From NCBI RefSeq assembly GCF_004341245.1, contig NZ_SLWY01000011.1, positions 124,001-188,000 of the forward strand: a stretch of DNA of 64,000 nt, read 5' to 3'. Below are positions 44,496 to 53,531 of this stretch, one piece after another; position 1 is the first letter of the stretch; each line of letters opens with the position of its first letter. The position numbers and the translations under genes are program-made. The notes beneath the pieces are model-generated. The model made no database searches. It was not told the origin of the DNA and saw only the letters and a list, made by a program, of their open reading frames with translations. Source of the stretch: Plasticicumulans lactativorans. Its GTDB lineage: Bacteria; Pseudomonadota; Gammaproteobacteria; Competibacterales; Competibacteraceae.

Positions 44496-45614
44496 ATGCT
44501 CATCGGCGTACCCAGAGAGATCAAGAACAACGAGTTCCGCGTCGGCATGACCCCCGGCAGCGTGCGCGAACTGAGCGCGCACGGGCACCGCGTGCTGATC
44601 GAGGCCCACGCCGGTGCCGGCATCGGCTGCGACGACCCGCACTACCACGCCGCCGGCGCCGAGATCGTCGACAGCGCCGCGGAGGTGTTCGCGCGCGCCG
44701 AGATGATCGTCAAGGTCAAGGAGCCGCAGCCGGCCGAGTGCGCGCTGCTGCGCCCCGGCCAGGTGCTGTTCACCTACCTGCACCTCGCCCCCGACCCGGA
44801 GCAGACGCGCGCGCTGCTCGCCAGCGGCTGCACCGCGATCGCCTACGAGACCGTGGTCGGCGCGCACGGCGGGCTGCCGCTGCTGGCGCCGATGTCCGAG
44901 GTGGCCGGACGCATGGCGATCCAGGCCGGTGCGCACTGCCTGGAGAAGGAGAACGGCGGCCTCGGCATGCTGCTCGGCGGCGTGCCCGGCGTGGCGGCGG
45001 CGAAGGTGGTGATCATCGGCGGCGGCGTGGTCGGCGCCAACGCGGTGCGCATCGCCGTCGGCATGGGCGCCAACGTGTTCGTGCTCGACCGCTCGATCGA
45101 GCGCCTGAAGCAGCTCGACGAACAGTACGGCGCACAGATCGCCACGGTGTTCTCGACCCGCGAATCGGTCGAGGCGCACGTGCTCGACGCCGACCTGGTG
45201 GTCGGCGCGGTGCTGGTGCCCGGCGCCGCGGCGCCGAAGCTGGTCAGCCGTGCGCAGGTGACGCAGATGAAGAAGGGCTCGGTGCTGGTCGACGTCGCGA
45301 TCGACCAGGGCGGCTGCTTCGAGACCTCGCACCCGACCACGCACGCCGACCCGATCTACGTGGTCGACGAGGTGATCCACTACTGCGTGGCCAACATGCC
45401 CGGTGCGGTGCCGCGCACCAGCACCTTCGCGCTGAACAACGCCACCCTGCCCTACACCCTCGCGCTCGCCGACAAGGGCTGGCGGCGCGCGCTCGGCGAC
45501 GATGCCGGCCTGCGCGCCGGCCTCAACGTGCACGCCGGCCACGTCACCTACGCCGCCGTGGCCGAGGCGCTCGGCTACGCCCACCTGCCGGCCGAGGAGG
45601 CACTGAGGCATTGA
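44496..45614 (+). CDS. ald: Alanine dehydrogenase
   Basis: A 372-aa enzyme that interconverts L-alanine and pyruvate plus ammonia with NAD. It starts [21 protein letters not shown] and has the catalytic [10 protein letters not shown] (Lys) and [10 protein letters not shown] (His) motifs, the NAD-binding [20 protein letters not shown], and [19 protein letters not shown]. Length and motifs are full family matches. Monocistronic by appearance: the gap before it (108 bp) and two hairpins after it separate it from fdhD and the phasin gene. Confidence 0.95.
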   Translation: MLIGVPREIKNNEFRVGMTPGSVRELSAHGHRVLIEAHAGAGIGCDDPHYHAAGAEIVDSAAEVFARAEMIVKVKEPQPAECALLRPGQVLFTYLHLAPDPEQTRALLASGCTAIAYETVVGAHGGLPLLAPMSEVAGRMAIQAGAHCLEKENGGLGMLLGGVPGVAAAKVVIIGGGVVGANAVRIAVGMGANVFVLDRSIERLKQLDEQYGAQIATVFSTRESVEAHVLDADLVVGAVLVPGAAAPKLVSRAQVTQMKKGSVLVDVAIDQGGCFETSHPTTHADPIYVVDEVIHYCVANMPGAVPRTSTFALNNATLPYTLALADKGWRRALGDDAGLRAGLNVHAGHVTYAAVAEALGYAHLPAEEALRH

Positions 45615-45660
45615 TGCAAGGTGCTGATCATTCAGCAGGCGCCTGAAGCGGCCCAAAATG

Positions 45661-45690
45661 CGCGATCGCCAAGCCAGAGGAGCGATCGCG
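45661..45690. repeat. Inverted repeat after ald
   Basis: CGCGATCGC (45661-45669) and GCGATCGCG (45682-45690) are exact reverse complements with a 12-nt loop, beginning about 46 bp after the ald stop. Without a U-tract it is only a possible terminator. The 442-bp gap 45615-46056 has no credible gene; besides this hairpin it holds the one at 45812 and the phasin promoter. Confidence 0.45.
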
Positions 45691-45811
45691 AAGGCGAGAG
45701 CCGCCCGACGCAGCGCGACGGCATGCCCTTGCCGCGGACCGCCGTGCCGTGCCGCGCGCGCTCCGGTAAACGTTGACCGACGCGCCGGGCTGACGCTGGG
45801 GCGTGCTGGAA

Positions 45812-45872
45812 GGACGGGGGCACCGCGCCCGGAAGCCGGGCGCGGCGGTGCCGGACCTGCCGCCCCCCGTCC
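45812..45872. repeat. Large nested GC hairpin between ald and phasin 2
   Basis: An outer pair GGACGGGGG (45812-45820) with CCCCCGTCC (45864-45872) encloses an inner stem CACCGCGCCCGG (45821-45832) with CCGGGCGCGG and GGTG (45836-45850, one bulged C). It is too large and too GC-rich to be a simple terminator, and no U-tract follows. Confidence 0.5.
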
Positions 45873-45983
45873 GACGCCGCCCTCATCGAACGTTTCCGGC
45901 TGCTAGCGGGCCAGTGGGTGGGTAATGCGGTGGAGGCGCCGCGACGGCAGGTGCGTGGCGTGATGGTGACGGAAAAAATAGAT

Positions 45984-46022
45984 GTTGCGTTGCAGCATGA
46001 TCCTGCTATGCTGCAACGCAAC
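45984..46022 (+). promoter_or_regulatory. Perfect inverted-repeat promoter/operator of phasin 2
   Basis: GTTGCGTTGCAGCAT (45984-45998) and ATGCTGCAACGCAAC (46008-46022) are perfect 15-bp inverted copies separated by 9 bp. TTGCGT (45985-45990) and TATGCT (46007-46012), 16 bp apart, make a promoter inside the repeat, so a protein bound here would block RNA polymerase. The related site before phasin 1 (7695-7740) suggests a common repressor, PhaR being the natural candidate. Confidence 0.7.
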
Positions 46023-46056
46023 AGGAACCCAATCACCCCCTGCTGAGGTATTCATC

Positions 46057-46371
46057 ATGACCAAGCTCACCGTCCCCTCGCTCGAAGCCGTCGTCGCCCC
46101 GGTCGTCAGCGCCAACAAGCTGGCCGTCGCCAACCTCGAGAAGCTGACCGCCTTCCAGTTCGGCGTGCTGCGCAGCTACGCCGACCTCGGCGTCGCCCGC
46201 CTGCAGGCCGCCACCGACGTCAGCGATGCCGACAGCCTGAAGGCGTTCGGCGAGAGCTCCGTCGAAGTCGTCAAGGCGCTGGGCACCAAGGTCCAGGCCG
46301 ACGCCAAGGCGCTGGCCGACCTGCTGGCCGGCTTCAAGGCCGAGTTCGACAAGCTCGCCAAGGTTGCCTGA
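46057..46371 (+). CDS. phaP: Phasin family protein (copy 2)
   Basis: A 104-aa helical, cysteine-free phasin, shorter than copy 1 because it lacks the basic C-terminal tail. Shared blocks are VANLEKLTAFQF, SYADLGVARLQAATDVSDADSLKAF and the C-terminal LLAGFKAEFDKL, each close to copy 1. It should bind the surface of polyhydroxyalkanoate granules. TGAGG lies 9 bp before the ATG at 46057; a strong terminator follows 46 bp after the stop. No PHA synthase gene is in the window. Confidence 0.92.
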   Translation: MTKLTVPSLEAVVAPVVSANKLAVANLEKLTAFQFGVLRSYADLGVARLQAATDVSDADSLKAFGESSVEVVKALGTKVQADAKALADLLAGFKAEFDKLAKVA

Positions 46372-46417
46372 ACCTGCGCCGCGGCGCCCCGCGCGGGCGC
46401 CACGTGCTGATGAGCGA

Positions 46418-46449
46418 CCGCCCGGCCCCGTGCCGGGCGGTTTCTTTTT
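46418..46449 (+). terminator. Rho-independent terminator of phasin 2
   Basis: A perfect 9-bp stem CCGCCCGGC (46418-46426) with GCCGGGCGG (46432-46440), loop CCCGT, followed by TTTCTTTTT. Confidence 0.88.
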
Positions 46450-46493
46450 GGGCGTCCGTTCGTGCTCCACCGAGCTGACGCGGTCCCCGGCCG

Positions 46494-47162
46494 CTAGACG
46501 GCGGCGCGCGGGCGCAGTGCGTAGACGCGGTCGGCGATGCGCGTGATGCCGCGGCCGGCGTAGCGCTCGGGCTCGCTCGCCAGCAGGTCGACGCTGGCGA
46601 GCGGCTCGACCGTGAGCCGCGGTTCGTAGAGGGTGCGCACCTCGGCCTCGGGCACGCTGAACGGCGGTCCCTCGCGCTCGCCCTCGGGGTATTCGAGCGT
46701 GACCAGCAGCGTCGCCGCGGCGGGGGGCAGCACCGCGCCCAGGTACGCCACGTAGGTGGCGCGCAGCGCCGGCGGCAGCGCGATCAGCGCGGCGCGGTCG
46801 TAGACGCCGCGCACGCCGGCGAGCACGGCCGGCGCCAGCGCGAACACGTCGCCGCAGAGGATGCGCAGGCGCCCGCAGCACCACGCCTCGAAGGCGCCGT
46901 GCGGGCGCACCTCGGCCGCCAGCCCGTTCTCGGCGAAGAACGCGGCCACCGCCGGGCGGTGCAGTTCGACGCCGAGCACCGCATGCCCCTGGTGCGCCAG
47001 CCAGAGCAGGTCGAGCGACTTGCCGCACAGCGGCACGAACACCTCGGCCCCCGCCGGCAGGCCCAGCGCGGGCCAGAAGCGCACGAGGTGCGGGTTGGTC
47101 TCGCTCTGGTGGAAGCCGATCTCGCCGCGCGCCCAGCGCGCGTGCCAGAACGCGTGGTCCAT
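46494..47162 (-). CDS. tpm: Thiopurine S-methyltransferase
   Basis: A 222-aa SAM-dependent methyltransferase of the bacterial TPMT family. Signature stretches are FWHARWARGEIGFHQSETNP at the start, FVPLCGKSLDLLWLAHQGH (SAM-binding), GVELHRPAVAAFF and GVYDRAALIALPPALR. Family members methylate thiopurines and, in bacteria, selenite or tellurite compounds. Starts at ATG 47162, 10 bp after a small gene of unknown function on the same strand. Confidence 0.93.
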   Translation of the reverse strand: MDHAFWHARWARGEIGFHQSETNPHLVRFWPALGLPAGAEVFVPLCGKSLDLLWLAHQGHAVLGVELHRPAVAAFFAENGLAAEVRPHGAFEAWCCGRLRILCGDVFALAPAVLAGVRGVYDRAALIALPPALRATYVAYLGAVLPPAAATLLVTLEYPEGEREGPPFSVPEAEVRTLYEPRLTVEPLASVDLLASEPERYAGRGITRIADRVYALRPRAAV

Positions 47163-47172
47163 CGCCGCGGCG

Positions 47173-47367
47173 TCAGCGGTTGGGGATCAGGTTGGCGAGG
47201 CGCCACAGCCCCGGTGCGTGCTCCAGGAAGCGCTTGGCGGCGAGGTGCGCCGGCAGGTCGAGCGTGAACAGCCCGCCGTCGGCGTGCTGGAACACGTCGG
47301 CGCAGAAGTTGCGGATGTCCTGCGGGCGGACGTTCTGCAGGATGCTCAGGTGACGGGCGTCGCTCAT
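47173..47367 (-). CDS. Small conserved-looking protein of unknown function
   Basis: A 64-aa soluble protein (MSDARHLSILQNVRPQDIRN) with one Cys and a C-terminal ANLIPNR. I do not recognise a family. It is directly upstream of tpm (10-bp gap), so both may be co-transcribed. The ordinary codon use of a GC-rich gene and the good start context support it being real. A 17-bp perfect inverted repeat lies about 100 bp upstream. Confidence 0.6.
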   Translation of the reverse strand: MSDARHLSILQNVRPQDIRNFCADVFQHADGGLFTLDLPAHLAAKRFLEHAPGLWRLANLIPNR

Positions 47368-47463
47368 CGGTAACACCTTCGGTATCGGGAGGGTTGCGGC
47401 GTGCGCCCCGGCGGGACGGAGCAGCCGCGTGCGAGGGCTGCGATTGTAGTGGAATCGGCGCCT

Positions 47464-47500
47464 GCCCCGCGGGCGCATGGCAGCCATGCGCCCGCGGGGC
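47464..47500. repeat. Perfect 17-bp inverted repeat
   Basis: GCCCCGCGGGCGCATGG (47464-47480), loop CAG, CCATGCGCCCGCGGGGC (47484-47500). It lies in the 203-bp gap between divergent genes (47367 and 47571), where a terminator is not expected. It could be a REP-like element, an attenuator or an operator; no T-tract follows on either strand. Confidence 0.6.
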
Positions 47501-47570
47501 TATCCCTAGCGCGGCACTCGGGATTATCGCTATGCTGCGACGCACCTTTTCCACGCCACTGCCCACCGCC

Positions 47571-47777
47571 ATGACCGACGCCGCCCTCGAAGACCCGCCC
47601 TCCCCCTGCATCGGCGTCTGCCAGATGCACCCCGAGACCCTCCTCTGCGAAGGCTGCTACCGCACCGCCGAGGAGATCGAGCACTGGTGGGACTACACCC
47701 CGCAGGAGAAGCACGCCGTGCTCGCGGTCACCCAGGAGCGGCTCGACAAGATCATCGACGGTACCTATTTCGACTGA
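47571..47777 (+). CDS. DUF1289 family protein
   Basis: A 68-aa protein with the family pattern SPCIGVCQMHPETLLCEGCYRT: the cysteines C-x3-C-x8-C-x2-C resemble a small metal-binding knuckle, followed by EEIEHWWDYTPQEKHAVL. DUF1289 proteins are of unknown function, possibly Fe-S or zinc proteins. A TATGCT at 47531 may be its -10. It is followed after 19 bp by the DUF2889 gene. Confidence 0.88.
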   Translation: MTDAALEDPPSPCIGVCQMHPETLLCEGCYRTAEEIEHWWDYTPQEKHAVLAVTQERLDKIIDGTYFD

Positions 47778-47796
47778 ACCGCCGGAGGCCGCCGCC

Positions 47797-48371
47797 ATGC
47801 CGCTGTCCACCCCCGCCCCGCGCAAGCTCCTGCACACGCGCACCGTCGAGTGCTTCGGCTACGAGCGCGACGACGGCCTGTGGGACGTCGAAGGTCACAT
47901 GACCGACGTCAAGACCTACAGCTTCGCCAACCGCGACCGCGGCGGCGAGATCCGCGCCGGCGAGCCGGTGCACGGCATGTGGCTGCGCATCACCATCGAC
48001 ACCGACATGCGCATCCACGCCGCCGAGGCGAGCACCGACTACTCGCCGTTCGCGATCTGCCCGGAGATCGCCGGCGCCTACCGCCGGCTGGTCGGGCTGC
48101 GCATCGGCCGCGGCTGGAACCGCCGGCTCAAGGAGCTGTTCGGCGGCGTCGCCGGCTGCACCCACCTCACCGAGCTGCTCGGGCCGATGGCGACCACCGC
48201 CTACCAGACGCTCTACAAGGTGCGCGAGAAGAAGGCCGCGGAACTGCAGCAGCTCGACGCGCCGCCGCCGATCCTCGGCACCTGCCACGCCTTCGCGCCG
48301 TCGAGCTCGGTGGTGCAGTGGCTGTTCCCGAAGTTCCACCGGCCGCGCGACGCCGCGGTGGCCGCGGAGGA

Positions 48372-48375
<4 letters not shown>
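47797..48375 (+). CDS. DUF2889 family protein
   Basis: A 192-aa protein with family motifs RTVECFGYERDDGLWDVEGHMTD (in part), WLRITIDTDMRIHAAEAS and GCTHLTELLGPMATTAYQTLY. The role is unknown; family members are often encoded near DUF1289 or next to hydrolase genes in betaproteobacteria. Coupled downstream (ATGA overlap) to the DUF924 gene, so three small conserved genes form one unit with DUF1289. Confidence 0.85.
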
Positions 48376-48989
<614 letters not shown>

Positions 48990-49164
48990 AAGGCCCGCGT
49001 TAGCGTCGCGTGAGCGCTTGTAACGGCACGTAAGCGGCCATTGACGCCGCGCCCGGCGAAACCGAGGCTGGTGGTACGCGGTCTTCCCGGCAGGTCCGGC
49101 GACCGCACCGCGCACCACCCATCGTCACGGGGTATGTCCCGCCCGCCGCCTCATCGGAGCCTTC

Positions 49165-50292
49165 GTGTCCATCTCCCCGAACCCCTTGCGGGCAGCCCTC
49201 GTGCTGCTCGCCGCCGTCGCCGCCGCCGGCTGCGGCGAGCGCGCCCCGTCGGCCGGCGCCGCCCGCGGCGCCCGCGCGGTGCCGGTCACCGTGGCAACGG
49301 TCGAGCAGCGCGACGTGCCGCGCGAGCTGCCGACCACCGGCATCGTCACGCCGCTCGCGGTGGCCGAGGTACGGCCGCAGATCGCCGCGGTGATCGAGCG
49401 CGTGCACGTGCGCGAAGGCGAATCGGTTGCCGCCGGCGCGCCGCTGTTCACGCTCGACGCCAGCACGCAGGTCGCCCAGCTCGCCAAGGCCGAGGCCGAT
49501 CTCGGCCGCAACTCGGCGCTGCTCGAGGACGCCGAACGCACGCTGGAGCGCAACCGCGACCTCGCGACGCGGCGGCTGGTCGCGCAGAGCGCGCTCGACA
49601 GCTCGGCGTTCGCGGTCAAGGCGCTGCGCGCGCAGGTGCAGTCCGATCGCGCGGCGATCGCCGAGGCGCGCGTCAACGTCGATCACAGCACCATCACCGC
49701 GCCGTCGGCCGGGCGCGTCGGCGAGATCAACTGGCACGCCGGCAGCCTGGTGCAGCCGAGCGTGACCCCGCCGCTGTTGGTCATCACCCAGACCGACCCG
49801 ATCAGCGTCGCCTTCACGCTGCCCGAGCGCGAGCTGCCGGCGCTGCGCGATGCGCTCGCCGCCGGCGTCACGGTGCCGGTGAGCGCGCGCGAGCCGCAGA
49901 GCGGCGAGCGCCTGCAGGGGCGCCTGAGCTTCATCGACAGCAGCGTCGACAGCGCCAGCGGCACCATCCGCCTGAAGGCCGAGTTCGCCAATCCGCAGAC
50001 GCGGCTGTGGCCGGGGCAGTACGTCGAGGTGCGCGTGCGCGCGGCGACCGACCGCGGCGCGCACGTGCTGCCGCTGGCGGCGGTGCAGAACGGCCAGAAC
50101 GGTCCCTATCTGTACGTGATCGGCACCGATGCCACGGTGACGCAGCGCCCGGTGCGGCTGCTGCGCGTGGTCGACGACCTCGCGCTGATCGACGGCGCCG
50201 AGGCCGGCGAGCGCGTGGTGCTGGAAGGCGCGGTCAACCTGCGCCCCGGCGGCAAGGTGCGCGAGGCGCCGGCCGAGGGCGCCAAGTCGTGA
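49165..50292 (+). CDS. RND efflux periplasmic adaptor (MdtA/AcrA-like)
   Basis: A 375-aa membrane-fusion protein, GTG start. The signal ends in a lipobox-like VAAAGCGE (Cys about 24), so it is probably a lipoprotein. Domains in order: first half of lipoyl domain (VAEVRPQIAAVIERVHVREG), alpha-hairpin (about 110-175), second lipoyl half (STITAPSAGRVGEINWHAG), beta-barrel (TDPISVAFTLPERE) and membrane-proximal domain (LRPGGKVREA). It links the RND pump to an outer-membrane channel. GTGA overlap with the pump gene. No outer-membrane factor or regulator gene is adjacent. Confidence 0.91.
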   Translation: MSISPNPLRAALVLLAAVAAAGCGERAPSAGAARGARAVPVTVATVEQRDVPRELPTTGIVTPLAVAEVRPQIAAVIERVHVREGESVAAGAPLFTLDASTQVAQLAKAEADLGRNSALLEDAERTLERNRDLATRRLVAQSALDSSAFAVKALRAQVQSDRAAIAEARVNVDHSTITAPSAGRVGEINWHAGSLVQPSVTPPLLVITQTDPISVAFTLPERELPALRDALAAGVTVPVSAREPQSGERLQGRLSFIDSSVDSASGTIRLKAEFANPQTRLWPGQYVEVRVRAATDRGAHVLPLAAVQNGQNGPYLYVIGTDATVTQRPVRLLRVVDDLALIDGAEAGERVVLEGAVNLRPGGKVREAPAEGAKS

Positions 50293-53200
50293 ACCTCGGC
50301 GCCTGGTGCATCGCGCGGCCGGTCGCGACCATCCTCGCCTGCCTGCTGCTGGTGCTGGCGGGCGCGGTGGCGGTGTCGCGGCTGCCGATCAGCGCGCTGC
50401 CGTCCTACGACACGCCGACCATCAGCGTGTCGGCGCTGCTGCCGGGGGCGAGCCCCGACACCATGGCGGCGACGGTGGCGACGCCGCTCGAAAAGCAGTT
50501 CGCGACGATCTCGGGGATCAGCTCGATCAGCTCGTCGAACACGCTCGGCAGCACCATGATCACGCTGGAGTTCGAGTACGGGCGCGACATCGACGGCGCC
50601 GCGCTCGACGTGCAGGCGGCGATCCTGCGCGCGCAGCGTGCGCTGCCCGAGGACATGACCAGCGTGCCCTCGTACCGCAAGGTCAATCCGGCCGACCAGT
50701 CGGTGCTGCTGCTGGCGCTCGACTCACCGTCGATCTCGCTCGCCGAGCTCAACGACTTCGCTGACAACCTGGTCTCGCCCGCGCTGTCGACCCTCACCGG
50801 CGTGGCGCAGGTGATGGTGTTCGGCGCCAAGAAGTTCGCGGTGCGCGTGCACCCCGACCCCGACCTGCTGTACGCGCGCGGGCTGACGCTCGCCGACATC
50901 GAGAACGCGCTGCGCAGCGCCAACGCCAACACCCCGATCGGCAACCTCGAAGGCCCGCGCCAGGTGCTGACGCTGCAGGCCAACCGCCAGCTGCCCAACG
51001 CCGCCGCCTTCGGCGAGGTGATCGTGGCGACGCGCGACGGCGCCCCGGTGCGCCTGCGCGACATCGCCCAGGTGCTCGACAGCTACGAGGGCGTACGCAT
51101 CGGCAGCTGGGTCAACGGCGAGCGCGCGATCGTGCTCGGCGTGCAGCGCCAGCCCGGCGCCAACGCCGTCGCGGTGGTCGACGCGGTGCGCGCGGCGCTG
51201 CCGCGGCTGGCCGCGCAGATGCCCGAGTCGGTGCGCCTGCGCCCGCTCAACGACCGCTCGGCCTCGGTGCGCGAATCGATCCACGACGTGCAGCTGACCT
51301 TCCTCGCCACCGTGGTGCTGGTGGTGATGGTCAGCTTCCTGTTCCTGCGCCGCGTCACCGCGACGCTGATCCCGGCGCTGGCGCTGCCGGTGTCGCTGGT
51401 CGGGGTGGCGCCGTTCATGCTCGGCATGGGCCACAGCCTCGACAACATCTCGATGCTCGGGCTGACGCTGGCCACCGGGCTGGTGGTCGACGACGCCATC
51501 GTCATGCTGGAGAACATCGTCCGCCGCATGGAGCACGGCGAGGCGCCGGGGCGCGCGGCGCTGCGCGGCGCGCGCGAGCTGACCTTCACGATCCTGTCGA
51601 TCTCGATCTCGCTGGTGGCGGTGTTCATCCCGATCTTCTTCATGGAGGGCTCGATCGGGCTGCTGTTCCACGAGTTCGCGGTGGTGGTCGGGCTCGCCGT
51701 GCTGATCTCGGCGCTGGTGTCGCTGACGCTGATCCCGATGCTGTGCGCGCGCTACCTGCCCGAGCCCGATCCCGGCCACCGCCCGGGCGCGCTGGTGCGC
51801 GCCTTCGAGCGCGGCTTCGATTACCTGCTCGGCGGCTACCGCGCGGCGCTCGCCTGGAGCATGCGCCACCACGGCGTGATGCTGACGCTGACCGCGGCGA
51901 CCTTCGCCGGCACCGTGTACCTGTTCATGACCATCCCCAAGGGCTTCTTCCCCGACGAGGACACCGGGCAGCTCGCGGTGACCGTCGAGGGGCCGCAGGA
52001 CATCGCCCCGCAGGCGCTGATCGAACGCCTGAAGCACGTCGACGTGCTGCTGCGCGCCGACCCGGCGGTGCTCACCGCCACCAGCACCTACGGCGGCGGC
52101 AACAGCGGGCGCATCTTCGTGACGCTGCGCGCACGCGGCGAGCGCCAGGCGATGCCGGTGGTGATCGAGCGCCTGCGCGCGACGCTGCGCAACGTCGTCG
52201 GCGTCACCTGCTACGTCAACGCCACGCAGAACCTGCGCCTCGGCGGGCGCATGACGAAGAGCCGCTACCAGTACGTGCTGCAGGCGGTCAGCGGTGACGA
52301 CCTCGCCGCCTGGGCCGACCGCCTGATGCAGGCGATGCGCACCGGCGGCACCTTCACCGACGTCAACGTCGACGCCGCGCAGCTGGGGCTCGAGGCCCAC
52401 GTCGACATCGACCGCGACAAGGCCTCGCGGCTCGGCATCGCCATCGGCGACATCCGCGACGCGCTCTACGCCGCCTTCGGCCAGCGCCAGATCTCGACCA
52501 TCTACACCAGCGCCGACAGCTACAACGTGTTCCTCGAGTTCCCCAACGAGCTGCGCCGCGACGAGACCGCGCTGGAGCGCCTCTACCTGCGCGGCGGCGA
52601 CGGGCGCCTGGTGCCGCTCGCCACCATCGCCAGCGTGCGCCGCGCGGTCGGCCCGGTGCAGGTCAACCACGAGGGGCAGCTGCCGGCGGTGACGGTGTCG
52701 TTCAACCTGCCGCCCGGGGTCGCGCTCGGCGACGCCACCGCGCGGCTGGAGCAGATCAAGGCCGAGATCCAGTGGCCGGCGAGCATCGCCACGCGCTTCG
52801 CCGGCGACGCCGACGCCTTCCAGCAGGCCGCGCGCGGCCAGCCGCTGCTGCTGTTCGTGGCGCTGCTGGTGATCTACGTGGTGCTCGGCGTGCTCTACGA
52901 GAGCTTCGTGCACCCGCTGACCATCCTCGCCGGGCTGCCCTCGGCGGCGGTCGGCGCGCTCGCCACGCTGATGCTGTTCGGCCAGGAGCTGACGCTGATC
53001 GCCACCATCGGCCTGCTGATGCTGATCGGCATCGTCAAGAAGAACGCGATCATGATGATCGACGTCGCCCTCGAACTGCGCCGCAGCGAGGCGCGCCCGC
53101 CCGAGCAGGCGATCTTCGAGGCCGCGCTGCTGCGCTTTCGCCCGATCATGATGACCACGCTCGCGGCGATGGCCGGCGCGCTGCCGATCGCCGCCGGCTG

Positions 53201-53369
53201 GGGCGCGGCCGCCGAGCTGCGCCAGCCGCTCGGCCTCGCCGTGGTCGGCGGGCTGGTGGTGTCGCAGTTCGTGACACTGTTCATCACGCCGACGCTGTAC
53301 CTGTACCTGCAGCGCTTCGACGACTGGCTGACGCGCCGGGCACGCCTCGGCCCGCTCGACGACGACTGA
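50289..53369 (+). CDS. RND multidrug efflux permease (AcrB/MdtB family)
   Basis: A 1026-aa inner-membrane proton antiporter. It opens with CIARPVATILACLLLVLAG and contains AVSRLPISALPSYDTPTI, typical of the HAE1 group. The proton-relay helix 4 reads GLTLATGLVVDDAIVMLENI with the two adjacent aspartates, and helix 10 region has GLLMLIGIVKKNAIMMID. Two large porter loops lie between helices 1-2 and 7-8. The GTG start overlaps the adaptor stop (GTGA), so adaptor and pump are coupled. The substrate cannot be told; the lack of a local TolC-like gene means a chromosomal channel is shared. Confidence 0.93.
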   Translation: MNLGAWCIARPVATILACLLLVLAGAVAVSRLPISALPSYDTPTISVSALLPGASPDTMAATVATPLEKQFATISGISSISSSNTLGSTMITLEFEYGRDIDGAALDVQAAILRAQRALPEDMTSVPSYRKVNPADQSVLLLALDSPSISLAELNDFADNLVSPALSTLTGVAQVMVFGAKKFAVRVHPDPDLLYARGLTLADIENALRSANANTPIGNLEGPRQVLTLQANRQLPNAAAFGEVIVATRDGAPVRLRDIAQVLDSYEGVRIGSWVNGERAIVLGVQRQPGANAVAVVDAVRAALPRLAAQMPESVRLRPLNDRSASVRESIHDVQLTFLATVVLVVMVSFLFLRRVTATLIPALALPVSLVGVAPFMLGMGHSLDNISMLGLTLATGLVVDDAIVMLENIVRRMEHGEAPGRAALRGARELTFTILSISISLVAVFIPIFFMEGSIGLLFHEFAVVVGLAVLISALVSLTLIPMLCARYLPEPDPGHRPGALVRAFERGFDYLLGGYRAALAWSMRHHGVMLTLTAATFAGTVYLFMTIPKGFFPDEDTGQLAVTVEGPQDIAPQALIERLKHVDVLLRADPAVLTATSTYGGGNSGRIFVTLRARGERQAMPVVIERLRATLRNVVGVTCYVNATQNLRLGGRMTKSRYQYVLQAVSGDDLAAWADRLMQAMRTGGTFTDVNVDAAQLGLEAHVDIDRDKASRLGIAIGDIRDALYAAFGQRQISTIYTSADSYNVFLEFPNELRRDETALERLYLRGGDGRLVPLATIASVRRAVGPVQVNHEGQLPAVTVSFNLPPGVALGDATARLEQIKAEIQWPASIATRFAGDADAFQQAARGQPLLLFVALLVIYVVLGVLYESFVHPLTILAGLPSAAVGALATLMLFGQELTLIATIGLLMLIGIVKKNAIMMIDVALELRRSEARPPEQAIFEAALLRFRPIMMTTLAAMAGALPIAAGWGAAAELRQPLGLAVVGGLVVSQFVTLFITPTLYLYLQRFDDWLTRRARLGPLDDD

Positions 53370-53531
53370 GCACGCCCGCCCCCGCCGCGCGCCTGGCTTC
53401 GCTCATGCTCGTCGTACGTCCCTGTACGCCTGCGCGGTACGGCGCCGCGGCGCGCCATCCCGGCGCCCGCGGCGCGCGTAATCCGCTCCGCAAGCGCCCG
53501 GCGGCCGTGGGTGCGCCGGCCCGCGCGCCGC

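Noticed and set aside
53370-53531. Possible repeat element between the RND pump and msrP genes
   Set aside because: The stretch has short GC-rich palindromic words (GCGCGCC, GTACG) but no consistent long inverted or direct repeat.
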